DNA of 64,000 nt, from NCBI GenBank assembly GCA_947644195.1, contig CANRZB010000014.1, positions 1 to 64,000 of the forward strand, given 5' to 3'. Within the stretch, counting starts at the first letter, position 1. Each line of letters begins with the position of its first letter. The notes under the pieces were generated by a model, which was given only the letters and a program-made list of their open reading frames with translations, was not told where the DNA came from and did not search any database. This document shows positions 8,542-18,358 of this stretch, one piece after another. Source of the stretch: an uncultured Clostridium sp. (GTDB lineage: Bacteria; Bacillota; Clostridia; Lachnospirales; Lachnospiraceae). The position numbers were made by a program, and so were the translations under genes.

Positions 8542-9600
8542 TTACTTGTTCTTCAATAATTCCATCAAGTCCTCTCCATAGGAGTCACCAAAATAATCAT
8601 AGACCGAAGCCGTCTTATTCTTGAATTCTTCCAGATCAGGATAAGTGATTGCCATCCCTTTTTTCTCCAATTTCTGCAGATATTCCTCCGTCTGTCTCTT
8701 GACCTCCTGACGGTTCTGCTGCTGGGCTTCGATGGCTGACGCCTGCAGGATTAACTGATCCTGTTTGGACAATTCCTTCCACAGGTCCTCTCTGATCACA
8801 AATGGCATGGCGTCGTAGCTATGGTTCGTAATCGCCAGATTCTTCTGCACCCGGTACAACTTATGGTTATAAATGACCGGAATGGGATTTTCCTGCGCAT
8901 CAAAGTCTCCCTTTTTCAAGGCATCAAATAGCTGGGTAAAGCCCAAAACATGGGGATTTGCTCCGAGTGCAGATAACGTCTCCATCACAATCTGATTTTC
9001 CGGGGTCCGGATCTTCAATCCCTCCATGTCCTTTACGGTACGAATCGGACCGGCTTTTTTCGACGTTGTTACGCAGCGGAACCCATTATCAAAATGAGCC
9101 AGCACTTTAATGTTATACTCTGCTAATTTCTTTTCAATTTCCTGCTGCTCTTTTCCATCTATAAAATTCCAGGCACTTTCAAAATCCGAAAACAAAAACG
9201 GAAATGCAGATACTCCTACCTGCGTTACATAGCCTGCGAAATTACCGGCACTGGATACTGTCATATCTAATGAACTATCAATAATGCCCTGGATCAGCTC
9301 CGCATCTGATCCCAATTCTCCGTTCGCATGCAACTCCACCTGTATCCTTCCCTGTGTCTGTTCCTCTACAAGCTGCTGAAACAAAGCGGAAGACTGTACT
9401 CGTGGGTCTGACTGATCCGTCGAAAAACCAATCCGTAACTTAATGGGATCCCCCGCATCCGAAGGATCGGCAGGATCCTCCCTCTGACTGGATGTCTTTT
9501 CGGATTCCCTACCATCGGAAGAATCTTTTCTCTGCCCACATGCTCCCAGGGATAGCACCATGCTGCAGGCCAATAATACTGCAATGAACCGTTTTTTCAT
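8542..9600 (-). CDS. TRAP-type solute-binding lipoprotein (DctP family), orphan
   Basis: The protein has a signal peptide ending in a lipobox (VLSLGAC-G, lipidated Cys about residue 21), a low-complexity Ser/Asp linker, and a DctP-fold binding domain with typical segments ELGSDAELIQGI, VKDMEGLKIRTPEN and PIPVIYNHKLYRVQKNLAIT. DctP proteins bind organic acids such as C4-dicarboxylates or sugar acids for TRAP transporters. No DctQ or DctM permease gene is present here. The start at ATG 9600 is chosen for GGAGGTG six bases before it. The gene follows the diguanylate cyclase with only 15 bases between, suggesting that it presents ligand to the Cache domain of that protein rather than to a transporter (inference). 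Confidence 0.85.
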   Translation of the reverse strand: MKKRFIAVLLACSMVLSLGACGQRKDSSDGRESEKTSSQREDPADPSDAGDPIKLRIGFSTDQSDPRVQSSALFQQLVEEQTQGRIQVELHANGELGSDAELIQGIIDSSLDMTVSSAGNFAGYVTQVGVSAFPFLFSDFESAWNFIDGKEQQEIEKKLAEYNIKVLAHFDNGFRCVTTSKKAGPIRTVKDMEGLKIRTPENQIVMETLSALGANPHVLGFTQLFDALKKGDFDAQENPIPVIYNHKLYRVQKNLAITNHSYDAMPFVIREDLWKELSKQDQLILQASAIEAQQQNRQEVKRQTEEYLQKLEKKGMAITYPDLEEFKNKTASVYDYFGDSYGEDLMELLKNK

Positions 9601-9615
9601 CCCGTCCACCTCCAT

Positions 9616-11082
9616 TTACTCTGCCAGGTAATACTGATTTTTTCCAGCATCCTTTGCCAGATACAATGCCTTATCTGCATTATTGAATAGTTCCTCATAA
9701 TTCATACCATGCTGCGGTTCTATAGCAATCCCGATACTACAGGATGTCGCCCGATCTAACCCATTTTCTTCCGAAATCTTTCCCACAACGGAACCAAAAT
9801 AGGCTGCTCTGGACCGGATAATATTGCTCCGCTCCTCGTCCTTCACTGTTTCAGAAAAGGCAAGATAAACCGCAAATTCATCACCGCCGATCCGCCCCAG
9901 ATAATCCTGCTGCCGAAATGTTTCCCGCATTTTATCTGCTACACCGGCGAGTACTTTATCTCCCACCGCATGTCCATAGGTATCATTCACTCCCTTAAAA
10001 TTATCCAAATCAATGATAAGTAACGCACCCGATTCCTTCATAGAATGGGTGGAAATAATTGTTTCTACACTGCGTTCAAAGGTCTTCTTATTTAATAAAT
10101 TCGTCAACAGATCGCATTCCGCTCGATGCCTCAGGTCTTTTGAATGACGCTGCACCTGGAACAATGCAACAAAAATCAAAAACATGCTGACGAGCACCAG
10201 CAGCATTAATATTAACACATAGATCAGAATCTGGGTACTCTGTGAATTCACAAAGGAGGCGTTTACCTGCAGAATCAGATTCCAATCATGGTTCGAAATT
10301 TTATTTCGAATCGTAATATACTCAGCTCCATGAATCCGATAACGGTACACATTGGCATATTGATTGGGAAAATCCTTTTGTAACTTCCGGAACAAATTCT
10401 TTTCTCTGGCTTCCTTGAGATAATCCAAATAACTGGTTTGCTCCCCCGTAATATCTTTCCCATTTTCACTATGTAATAGAATTTCTCCCTGCTGATCTAC
10501 GATAAACGAAGCACCCATACCACCAAAGCTGTCGGTCATCACCGATTGATTCAGATCGGACTGTCCTTCACTTCCCACCAGCACCCCCGTTACCGTTTTT
10601 TTATGGTAGATCGGAACCGCATACAGAAGCCGCAGCTCATCCGTTTCAGATTCGGGCTGGGCTATCCCAATCGCAACCTCTCCTGTCATCGCTTTCTTGA
10701 AATATTCTGCTTTCATAATATTTCCCGCAGAAGTATTGTTATTATTCATGAGGTTACCGGTACTGTTTGCCACGGAGATCGTCTGAAAACGACCTACCCC
10801 TTCGGTCACATTCAATGTCTTTTTGACCGCCGTATAATCACTCATATTCACATGTTCAAAACTTCTGGCATAGAGCTGCAACTGATTTAATTGCCCCTGA
10901 ATCCTAGTTTCAAAGTTTAACAGCTGCTGTCTGGCTGTTTCCTGCATAATATCATAATTTGTCTGGCTGATGTTATTACGGAGAACATTCTGAAACCAAA
11001 TAAATGCGCAAGTCAATATTATAATGCTGCATACCAGCAAGAGCAGCAAGACATGTTTCGTTCCCCATACTTTTTTCTTCAT
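9616..11082 (-). CDS. membrane diguanylate cyclase with extracellular Cache-like domain
   Basis: The 488-residue protein has a membrane segment at about 10-31, an extracellular region of about 245 residues looking like a double Cache sensor, a second membrane segment (about 280-305) and a C-terminal GGDEF domain. The active site reads GRIGGDEFAVYL and is preceded by RQQD five residues upstream, the RxxD product-inhibition site, so the enzyme should make c-di-GMP and be feedback-inhibited. Substrate-binding residues DLDNFKGVNDTYGHAVGD are intact. It is first in an apparent operon with a DctP lipoprotein, folC, MATE and folP, and has its own promoter at 11107-11135. The signal is unknown; a ligand delivered by the DctP protein is a reasonable idea. 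Confidence 0.92.
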   Translation of the reverse strand: MKKKVWGTKHVLLLLLVCSIIILTCAFIWFQNVLRNNISQTNYDIMQETARQQLLNFETRIQGQLNQLQLYARSFEHVNMSDYTAVKKTLNVTEGVGRFQTISVANSTGNLMNNNNTSAGNIMKAEYFKKAMTGEVAIGIAQPESETDELRLLYAVPIYHKKTVTGVLVGSEGQSDLNQSVMTDSFGGMGASFIVDQQGEILLHSENGKDITGEQTSYLDYLKEAREKNLFRKLQKDFPNQYANVYRYRIHGAEYITIRNKISNHDWNLILQVNASFVNSQSTQILIYVLILMLLVLVSMFLIFVALFQVQRHSKDLRHRAECDLLTNLLNKKTFERSVETIISTHSMKESGALLIIDLDNFKGVNDTYGHAVGDKVLAGVADKMRETFRQQDYLGRIGGDEFAVYLAFSETVKDEERSNIIRSRAAYFGSVVGKISEENGLDRATSCSIGIAIEPQHGMNYEELFNNADKALYLAKDAGKNQYYLAE

Positions 11083-11106
11083 ACGATCTTCTTTCCACCT
11101 CTATTC

Positions 11107-11135
11107 ATTATCACATAACTCCTCGGGATAAACAA
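11107..11135 (-). promoter_or_regulatory. promoter of the diguanylate cyclase operon
   Basis: Read on the minus strand, TTGTTT (11130-11135) is separated by 17 bases from GATAAT (11107-11112), about 25 bases upstream of the cyclase ATG. Confidence 0.5.
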
Positions 11136-11174
11136 GCCTGTTTATCAAAAAAACGCAACCGATTTTCCCATTTC

Positions 11175-11223
11175 AAAAGGGAACCAGCCAGTGTCCCCGT
11201 AACATCTGATAAACTGGTTCCCC
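11175..11223 (-). terminator. terminator after serA
   Basis: GGGAACCAG (11179-11187) pairs with CTGGTTCCC (11214-11222). On the minus strand the distal arm is followed by TTTTGAAA. It lies directly after the serA stop and would end the amino acid operon. The loop is long (26 bases), so termination may be partial. Confidence 0.6.
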
Positions 11224-11235
11224 CTATATTATTCC

Positions 11236-12399
11236 CTATTTGACAATTCGCACTTTCAAAACACCGTCAATTGCTGACAATTTATCCACCAGCGCCTGAC
11301 TGGATGCAGAATCAATATCAAACACTGCATAAGAGTATTCTCCACGGCTCTTATTCGTCATATGATCAATATTAATACCCTCGGAAGAAAATACATTGGT
11401 AAACTGTGTGAGCATCTTAGGCATGTTTTTATGCGCTACCGTGATACGACCAGCAGTACCACATACCCCTGCATCACAGGCCGGATAATTTACAGAATTA
11501 CGGATATTTCCATTCTCCATGAATTCACGGATCTCATCCACTGCCATAACCGCACAGTTATCCTCTGACTCTGCCGTAGATGCTCCCAAATGCGGAGTTG
11601 CAATGACATTCGGCATTTTCAATACTGCAGGATTTGGGAAATCTGTAACATAACGACGAACCTTGCCGGATTCTAATGCTGCTTTCATATCGTCATCATT
11701 CACCAACAAATCTCTGGCATAGTTTAAGATTACCACACCGTCCTTCATTTTATCAAAGGCTTCCGCATTAATTAATCCCTCTGTATCTGCATTATACGGT
11801 ACATGTACGGTAATATAATCACAGTTCTCATAAATTTCATCATATGTTTTCACTACTGTAACATCCCGGTTCAAGGTCAGAGCATTTTTTACGGACAGAT
11901 ATGGGTCCACGCCAAAGACTTTCATCCCCAGACGATTCGCCGCATTTGCAGCCAGAACACCGATCGCTCCCAGACCAATCACACCCAGCTTTTTGCCCTT
12001 TAACTCGCCCCCTGCAAAATTTTTCTTTGCCTTTTCCATGGATTTTGCGATATTCTCATCATCCGCATTTTCCTCGACCCACTTGATACCACCCACAATA
12101 TCACGTGCCGCCATCAACATACCGGAAATCAACAGTTCCTTTACCCCGTTGGCATTAGCTCCCGGCGTATTAAACACGACAATTCCCTGCTCTGCACATT
12201 GATCTAACGGAATATTATTTACTCCAGCACCAGCTCTGGCAATCGCACAAAGATGATCGGAAAACTCCATATCATGCATAGAAGCGCTACGCACCAAGAC
12301 CGCCTCTGCTTCCGCAAACTCCTCTGTCTGCACATAATCCTCCGTAAACTGATCCAGTCCAATCCCTGCGATGGGATTTAAGCATGTATATTTCACCAT
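11236..12399 (-). CDS. serA: D-3-phosphoglycerate dehydrogenase
   Basis: The 387-residue enzyme oxidises 3-phosphoglycerate to 3-phosphohydroxypyruvate, the first step of serine synthesis. Seen are the catalytic-domain segment IARAGAGVNNIPLDQ, the NAD-binding Rossmann motif LGVIGLGAIGVLAAN near residue 138, the Arg of NYARDLLVND, the His of IATPHLGASTAE and a C-terminal ACT-like domain (about 315-387), which often binds serine. The intervening domain of longer SerA forms is missing, so this is the short type. The ATG overlaps the serC stop codon (TAATG), so the two are translationally coupled. Confidence 0.95.
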   Translation of the reverse strand: MVKYTCLNPIAGIGLDQFTEDYVQTEEFAEAEAVLVRSASMHDMEFSDHLCAIARAGAGVNNIPLDQCAEQGIVVFNTPGANANGVKELLISGMLMAARDIVGGIKWVEENADDENIAKSMEKAKKNFAGGELKGKKLGVIGLGAIGVLAANAANRLGMKVFGVDPYLSVKNALTLNRDVTVVKTYDEIYENCDYITVHVPYNADTEGLINAEAFDKMKDGVVILNYARDLLVNDDDMKAALESGKVRRYVTDFPNPAVLKMPNVIATPHLGASTAESEDNCAVMAVDEIREFMENGNIRNSVNYPACDAGVCGTAGRITVAHKNMPKMLTQFTNVFSSEGINIDHMTNKSRGEYSYAVFDIDSASSQALVDKLSAIDGVLKVRIVK

Positions 12400-13481
12400 T
12401 ATGCGTTCTCCTCCTCAAATTTTTTCATAAATGCGACTAATTTTTCCACACCTTCGGTTGGCATTGCATTGTAAATGCTGGCTCTCATACCGCCCACGGT
12501 ACGATGTCCTTTCAGATTGACAAATCCAGCTTCCGCCGCTTCTTTCACAAATTTAGCATCCAGCTCCTCATTTCCTGTCACAAATGGAACATTCATCAAA
12601 GAACGTGATGACGGCTCCACAGTTCCCTGGAACATCTTGCTCTGATCCAGAAAATCATACAGAATCTTTGCCTTAGCTTCGTTGTGCTTTTTCATCTCCT
12701 CTAAGCCACCCATCTTTTTGATCCACTGGAAGACTTTTCCACAGATATAAATGCCATAGGCAGGCGGAGTATTATACAGGGAATCCGCATCTGCATGGGT
12801 TTTGTACTGTAACATGGTCGGTGTTCCCTCCAAGACATCTTCCGTAATCAGATCTTCCCGGATAATCACGATAACAACACCTGCCGGACCAATATTTTTC
12901 TGTACACCGCCGTAGATGATTCCATATTTACTCACATCGACCGGCTCAGACAGGAAACAGGAAGAAACGTCGGCTACCAACGTCTTGCCCTTTGTATTTG
13001 GCAATTCCTTATATTTCGTACCATAGATTGTATTATTCTCACAGATGTATACATAATCAGCATCCTCGGAAATCGGTAAATCCGAACAATCCGGGATATA
13101 GGAATATGTTTTGTCCTCGGAAGAAGCAATCTTGTTGGCCTTACCAAACTTGGAAGCCTCCTGCCATGCCTTCTTTGCCCACTGACCGGTAACGATATAG
13201 TCTGCTACACCGTTTTTCATCAGATTCATAGGAATCATGGCAAACTGCTGTGACGCTCCCCCCTGCAAAAACAGTACCTTGTAGTTATCCGGGATATTCA
13301 TCAGATCCCTCAAGTCCTGCTCTGCGGTCTTGATAATATTGTCATACACCTTGGAACGATGGCTCATCTCCATCACGGACATGCCGCTTCCCTGGTAATC
13401 CAACATTTCCTCTGCAGCCTCCTGCAGTACCTCTTCCGGCAAAACTGCCGGACCCGCTGAAAAATTATACACTCTGCTCAT
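12399..13481 (-). CDS. serC: phosphoserine aminotransferase
   Basis: The 360-residue PLP enzyme converts 3-phosphohydroxypyruvate to phosphoserine. The start MSRVYNFSAGPAVLP is diagnostic. Further motifs are FLQGGASQQFAMIPMN near residue 70, the PLP lysine in YGGVQKNIGPAG near residue 197, and HRTVGGMRASIYNAM near the end. Length is normal. Its stop overlaps serA. Together with serA it gives serine up to phosphoserine; serB is not in the window. It follows ilvB after a 124-base gap. Confidence 0.96.
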   Translation of the reverse strand: MSRVYNFSAGPAVLPEEVLQEAAEEMLDYQGSGMSVMEMSHRSKVYDNIIKTAEQDLRDLMNIPDNYKVLFLQGGASQQFAMIPMNLMKNGVADYIVTGQWAKKAWQEASKFGKANKIASSEDKTYSYIPDCSDLPISEDADYVYICENNTIYGTKYKELPNTKGKTLVADVSSCFLSEPVDVSKYGIIYGGVQKNIGPAGVVIVIIREDLITEDVLEGTPTMLQYKTHADADSLYNTPPAYGIYICGKVFQWIKKMGGLEEMKKHNEAKAKILYDFLDQSKMFQGTVEPSSRSLMNVPFVTGNEELDAKFVKEAAEAGFVNLKGHRTVGGMRASIYNAMPTEGVEKLVAFMKKFEEENA

Positions 13482-13605
13482 TTTGTTTCTGCCTCCTTAC
13501 ATGTATCGGCGGTAAGAAAACCCTGCCACCTTGGTTTGAGGATCTGCCGGACATCGCTCTTGACCGGCGAATCCATGATAACAAATTAGAATAGATTTCG
13601 CTTCC
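13482..13605 (-). other. ilvB-serC intergenic leader, possibly structured
   Basis: On the minus strand this spacer contains a possible hairpin AAACC-aaggtggcag-GGTTT and repeated CCGG pairs. One part (AAGGTGGCA) faintly resembles a T-box core but lacks the rest of it. It may be only an operon spacer or may hold an internal promoter or processing site. Confidence 0.3.
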
Positions 13606-15300
13606 CTAAGCAAAGTTCTTTTGCTCACGGAGATCCTTGGCGTCAAAACATGTTTCAATATCGGTACCCGGAGCAACCATCGGAAATACCTTGTCGTCAC
13701 TCTCAATGACACATTCAATGACGACCGGCCCATCTGCCTCCAATGCCTGTTTCAGTACCGGTGCAAACTCCTCTTTCGAAGTGACACGGTACGCTTTCGC
13801 TCCCATCGCCTCGCAGAGCTTCACATAATCTACCTGGTCATTTAATATGGTATTCGAATATCTCTTGCCATAAAACAACGTCTGCCACTGACGAACCATC
13901 CCTAACACCTGATTATTAAAGATAATCTCTATGATCGGTATCTGATACCGGGCCGCTGTCGCTATTTCATTCATATTCATACGGAAACAGCCGTCCCCGG
14001 CAATATTGATGACAGTTTTCTCGGGACATCCGGTTTTCGCCCCGATCGAAGCCCCCAAACCATATCCCATGGTTCCCAAACCGCCGGAAGTAATTAATGT
14101 CCTTGGCTTCCGATAATCATAATACTGTGCCGCCCACATCTGATGCTGCCCTACTTCCGTACAGATGACCGTATCGTCGTCCGTGATCTCATTAATCTGC
14201 TCCATGATAAATGGCCCGGTCAAACCGGAAGGATCATAGGTCATCGGCAGGGCATCCTTGCGTGCCAGTACCTTGTCAATCCATTCCTTATGGTACATCT
14301 GCTCCATACGAGAATTGATAATATCCAAGACGGATTTAATATCTCCAATGATACTCATATCCACAAGGACATTTTTATTAATCTCTGCCTCATCTACATC
14401 AATCTGGATGATCGTTGCATTTTTCGCAAAATGATCCGCAGTTCCGGTTACTACACGATCAGAAAAGCGAGATCCGACTACGATCAGTGTATCGCACTCT
14501 GCAACACTTAAATTGGCAGTCTTTGTGCCATGCATCCCCAGCATACCTACATAGTAATCCTCCGTTCCCGGAAACGCCCCCTTGCCCATCAATGTATCGG
14601 CAACCGGCGCATCTACTTTCCGGACAAACTCCTGTAGTTCTTTCTCCGCCCCTGCAATAACAGCACCGCCACCAACAAAAATCATCGGTTTCTTTGCCTT
14701 GCGCAGTACTTTGATCGCCTGCTCAATCACTCCCTCGTCGATCTTTTCGGTCGAACGTGCAATAATTTTCGGGGTAACCGGAGAATACTCGGTCTTATCA
14801 CTGGTTGCATTTTTAGCAATATCCACTAACACTGGCCCCGGACGGCCCGTCTGGGCAATCTCAAAGGCACGGCGCAGGGTATCCGCCAGATGGTCTACTT
14901 CCTTTACCAAAAAACTGTATTTGGTAATCGGGACCGTCACACCGGCAATGTCAATCTCCTGAAAGGAGTCTTTCCCTAGCAATGCTTTTCCTACATTACA
15001 GGTAATTGCCACCATTGGCACCGAATCCATATAGGCAGTAGCAATCCCGGTTACCAGATTGGTTGCTCCCGGTCCGCTGGTCGCCATACACACTCCTACC
15101 TTGCCGGTAGCACGTGCGTAACCGTCTGCTGCATGGGCCGCCCCCTGCTCATGGGAAGTCAGGATATGGCGGATTTCATTCTGATGACGGTATAATTCAT
15201 CATAAATATTCAGGATCGCACCGCCCGGATAGCCGAATACGGTGTCTACTCCCTGTTCCTTTAAACATTCTATTACGATTTCAGAACCTGTCAACTGCAT
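13606..15300 (-). CDS. ilvB: acetolactate synthase, large catalytic subunit
   Basis: The 564-residue thiamine-diphosphate enzyme makes acetolactate or acetohydroxybutyrate, the first common step to valine, leucine and isoleucine. Visible are GYPGGAILNIYDEL near residue 23, the catalytic Glu region LTSHEQGAAHAADGYA, and the ThDP motif GDGCFRMNMNE near residue 440. A small regulatory subunit gene (ilvN) is not adjacent. The order leuB-ilvD-ilvB on one strand with spacers of 69 and 48 bases supports a branched-chain amino acid operon. Biosynthetic rather than catabolic type is inferred from context. Confidence 0.95.
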   Translation of the reverse strand: MQLTGSEIVIECLKEQGVDTVFGYPGGAILNIYDELYRHQNEIRHILTSHEQGAAHAADGYARATGKVGVCMATSGPGATNLVTGIATAYMDSVPMVAITCNVGKALLGKDSFQEIDIAGVTVPITKYSFLVKEVDHLADTLRRAFEIAQTGRPGPVLVDIAKNATSDKTEYSPVTPKIIARSTEKIDEGVIEQAIKVLRKAKKPMIFVGGGAVIAGAEKELQEFVRKVDAPVADTLMGKGAFPGTEDYYVGMLGMHGTKTANLSVAECDTLIVVGSRFSDRVVTGTADHFAKNATIIQIDVDEAEINKNVLVDMSIIGDIKSVLDIINSRMEQMYHKEWIDKVLARKDALPMTYDPSGLTGPFIMEQINEITDDDTVICTEVGQHQMWAAQYYDYRKPRTLITSGGLGTMGYGLGASIGAKTGCPEKTVINIAGDGCFRMNMNEIATAARYQIPIIEIIFNNQVLGMVRQWQTLFYGKRYSNTILNDQVDYVKLCEAMGAKAYRVTSKEEFAPVLKQALEADGPVVIECVIESDDKVFPMVAPGTDIETCFDAKDLREQKNFA

Positions 15301-15348
15301 CTTCTATCTTCTCCTTACGTAAACAAACATAGTATTCGTTGTACCAGA

Positions 15349-17010
15349 CTATATCTCCAAGATCGCTCCTTTATCTGCGGAGGTTACCATCTTTGCATAA
15401 CGTGCCAGATATCCGGTCTTGATCTTAGGCTCTCTCGGCTGCCATTTCGCCTTGCGCTCTGCCAATACTTCATCAGAAACCTTCACATTGATTGCATTGG
15501 CTGGAATATCAATGGAAATGATATCCCCCTCCTCAATCAGCGCAATCGGACCGCCTGCTGCCGCCTCCGGCGACACATGCCCTATAGAAGCACCCCGGGA
15601 AGCACCGGAGAACCGGCCATCGGTAATCAACGCCACACTGGATCCCAGACCCATACCGGCAATCGCCGAGGTCGGATTCAACATCTCTCTCATACCAGGG
15701 CCACCCTTCGGTCCCTCATAACGGATGACCACCACGTCGCCCTCTACAATCTTTCCACCACGGATCGCTTCAATGGCATCTTCCTCACAGTCAAAGACCC
15801 GTGCTGGTCCCTCATGGACTAACATTTCCGGCACCACAGCAGACCGTTTCACAACACAGCTATCTGGTGCAATATTTCCACGTAATACGGCAATTCCGCC
15901 TTTTTCACTATATGGGTGATCCAAAGGACGAATGATCTCGGGATTTCTGTTTTCTGCATTCTGTATATTTTCTGCCACAGTCTTGCCCGTCGCGGTTATT
16001 AGATCCGTGTGCAGCAATCCCTTCTCCTGTAATTCTTTCATCACTGCATAGATGCCGCCTGCCTCATTTAACTCTTCCATGTAATGGTGTCCGGCCGGTG
16101 CCAGATGGCAGAGGTTTGGCGTTCTCTCACTAATTTCATTGGCGATATCCAGATTGATTTCCACGCCTGCCTCGTGTGCAATCGCCGGCAGATGCAACAT
16201 GGTATTGGTGGAACAGCCTAACGCCATATCTACTGTCAGGGCATTTTCAAATGCTTTCTGGGTCATAATATCGCGAGGCCGGATATTTTTCTCCAATAAT
16301 TCCATTACCTTCATCCCGGCATGCTTTGCCAGTTTCAGTCTCTGGGAATATACGGCCGGAATCGTGCCGTTCCCCTGCAAGCCCATACCGATTGCTTCCG
16401 TCAAGCAATTCATACTGTTCGCTGTATACATCCCGGAACAGGATCCACAGGTCGGACAGGCATTGCAAACATAATCCTCTACACCTGCCTCATCCATCTT
16501 GCCCGCAGAATATGCTCCCACTGCCTCAAACATGGTGGACAGACTGGTCTTCTCTCCCTGCACATGTCCGGCCAGCATCGGGCCGCCACTGACAAACACG
16601 GTTGGCACATTCAGTCTAGCTGCCGCCATCAATAATCCCGGTACATTTTTATCACAGTTTGGCACCATAACCAATGCGTCAAACTGGTGTGCTGTCGCCA
16701 TACACTCGGTAGAATCCGCAATCAGATCACGGGTAACCAGAGAATATTTCATCCCCACATGTCCCATGGCGATTCCGTCACAGACAGCAATCGCTGGGAA
16801 GACGATCGGTGTACCGCCTGCCATAGCCACTCCCGTCTTGACTGCCTCTACAATTTTATCAATATTCATATGTCCCGGTACAATTTCATTATAGGAACTC
16901 ACAATACCAACCAATGGTCTCTCTAACTCTTCCTCCGTCAATCCCAATGCATTGAACAGAGATCTCTGCGGCGCTGTCGCCACACCTTTCTTTACTGCAT
17001 CACTTTTCAT
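15349..17010 (-). CDS. ilvD: dihydroxy-acid dehydratase
   Basis: The 553-residue iron-sulfur enzyme dehydrates dihydroxy-isovalerate and -methylvalerate to the 2-oxo acids of valine and isoleucine synthesis. Cluster-binding and catalytic motifs are present: [15 protein letters not shown] near residue 117 and [20 protein letters not shown] near residue 190. The C-terminal region [20 protein letters not shown] is also typical. Length is normal. It lies between leuB and ilvB in the same operon. Confidence 0.96.
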   Translation of the reverse strand: MKSDAVKKGVATAPQRSLFNALGLTEEELERPLVGIVSSYNEIVPGHMNIDKIVEAVKTGVAMAGGTPIVFPAIAVCDGIAMGHVGMKYSLVTRDLIADSTECMATAHQFDALVMVPNCDKNVPGLLMAAARLNVPTVFVSGGPMLAGHVQGEKTSLSTMFEAVGAYSAGKMDEAGVEDYVCNACPTCGSCSGMYTANSMNCLTEAIGMGLQGNGTIPAVYSQRLKLAKHAGMKVMELLEKNIRPRDIMTQKAFENALTVDMALGCSTNTMLHLPAIAHEAGVEINLDIANEISERTPNLCHLAPAGHHYMEELNEAGGIYAVMKELQEKGLLHTDLITATGKTVAENIQNAENRNPEIIRPLDHPYSEKGGIAVLRGNIAPDSCVVKRSAVVPEMLVHEGPARVFDCEEDAIEAIRGGKIVEGDVVVIRYEGPKGGPGMREMLNPTSAIAGMGLGSSVALITDGRFSGASRGASIGHVSPEAAAGGPIALIEEGDIISIDIPANAINVKVSDEVLAERKAKWQPREPKIKTGYLARYAKMVTSADKGAILEI

Positions 17011-17079
17011 AGTAAAACCTCCTACTTAATTTTATACGTTCCGGCCTGCTACAAATATTATATAAATACACATACTCTA

Positions 17080-18177
17080 TCAATCATTGCCAGGGAGAAT
17101 TCGTTCTACAATCAAATCTCCCATCCGAGCCGTTCCCACCTGAGTTTTCCCCTCATCCATGATATCCACGGTGCGGTAACCCTCCTGCAATACCTGTTTC
17201 ACAGCATTTTCAACAGCGTCTGCTTCTTTCTCCAAATCAAAAGAATAGCGTAACATCATGGCCGCGGATAAAATCGTGGCAATCGGGTTTGCTTTATCCT
17301 GTCCCGCAATATCCGGTGCAGATCCGTGGCTTGGCTCATACAGCCCCAGCTTGCCTGCCCCCAGGCTAGCGGAAGATAACATACCAATGGATCCGGTTAC
17401 CATACTGGCTTCATCCGACAGGATATCGCCGAACATGTTCTCTGTCAAAATGACATCGAACTGTTTTGGATCACGGACTAACTGCATCGCACAATTGTCC
17501 ACCAACATATGGGATAAAGTAACTTCTGGATAGTCCGCCGCCACCTCTTCGACGACCTGTCTCCACAACCTTGAAGAATCCAGGACATTTGCCTTATCCA
17601 CACTACAGACTCGTTTATTTCGTTTCATCGCCACATCAAAGCCCCATTTGGCGATCCGGCGGATCTCGTTTTCGTCATACGTTAAGGTATCGATCGCCTT
17701 TCTCACTCCATGTTCGGTAGTAGTCTGACGATCCCCGAAATACAGCCCTCCGGTCAGTTCCCGCATGACTACAAAATCAAAACCACCTTCGGTCAGTTCC
17801 GGCTTTAACGGACAAGCCCCCGACAACTCATCAAACAAGATAGCCGGACGAATATTGGCATATAATTCCAATCCTTTTCGTATTTTTAAAAGTCCCGCCT
17901 CTGGTCTTTTATCCGGGGGAAGTTGATACCAGTTCGACTGGCCCACATTGCCGCCGACGGCACCAAGTAATACAGAATCACTTGCTTTTGCTGCCTCCAG
18001 GGTCTCCTCCGTCAAAGGCTCTCCATAGGCATCAATGGAACAACCACCCATCAATAACTCTTGATATGTAAAGGAATGTCCGAATTTCTTTCCAATCTGA
18101 TCCAATACTTTCCTTGCTTCCCTGACAATCTCCGGTCCAATTCCATCCCCCGGAATCACTGCTATCTTATAATTCAT
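17080..18177 (-). CDS. leuB: 3-isopropylmalate dehydrogenase
   Basis: The 365-residue NAD-dependent enzyme decarboxylates 3-isopropylmalate in leucine synthesis. Seen are [15 protein letters not shown] at the start, the substrate arginines in [11 protein letters not shown] and [13 protein letters not shown], the metal-binding [17 protein letters not shown] and [19 protein letters not shown]. It is the first gene after the promoter at 18300-18328, so it heads the leuB-ilvD-ilvB-serC-serA unit. leuA, leuC and leuD are not in the window. Confidence 0.95.
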   Translation of the reverse strand: MNYKIAVIPGDGIGPEIVREARKVLDQIGKKFGHSFTYQELLMGGCSIDAYGEPLTEETLEAAKASDSVLLGAVGGNVGQSNWYQLPPDKRPEAGLLKIRKGLELYANIRPAILFDELSGACPLKPELTEGGFDFVVMRELTGGLYFGDRQTTTEHGVRKAIDTLTYDENEIRRIAKWGFDVAMKRNKRVCSVDKANVLDSSRLWRQVVEEVAADYPEVTLSHMLVDNCAMQLVRDPKQFDVILTENMFGDILSDEASMVTGSIGMLSSASLGAGKLGLYEPSHGSAPDIAGQDKANPIATILSAAMMLRYSFDLEKEADAVENAVKQVLQEGYRTVDIMDEGKTQVGTARMGDLIVERILPGND

Positions 18178-18234
18178 CGCTTCTTCCTTCTTTCTATCAT
18201 TTATCTTCCATTTTTCAATTTCTATTACCTGGAT

Positions 18235-18328
18235 CTAGTGTACTGGCACACTAGGAGCTTTTCTTGGCTAACATACGTCCTATAGATACAACTTGTATTA
18301 GTGTATACATTATTCTTTTGGGTGTCAA
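18235..18328 (-). promoter_or_regulatory. promoter and palindromes upstream of leuB
   Basis: On the minus strand TTGACA (18323-18328) and TACACT (18300-18305) are 17 bases apart. Just downstream, where transcription should begin, is a perfect palindrome ATACAA-C-TTGTAT (18286-18298). A second inverted repeat CTAGTGT-actggc-ACACTAG lies at 18235-18254 in the leader. I see no T-box core and no clear CodY box. The palindromes may be operator sites. Confidence 0.6.
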
Positions 18329-18358
18329 GTCATGCATTACTATCAAATTCTGCCATAC

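Noticed and set aside
13482..13605. T-box-like core AAGGTGGCA between ilvB and serC
   Set aside because: The rest of the T-box (specifier stem, terminator) is missing, so a T-box is not supported here.
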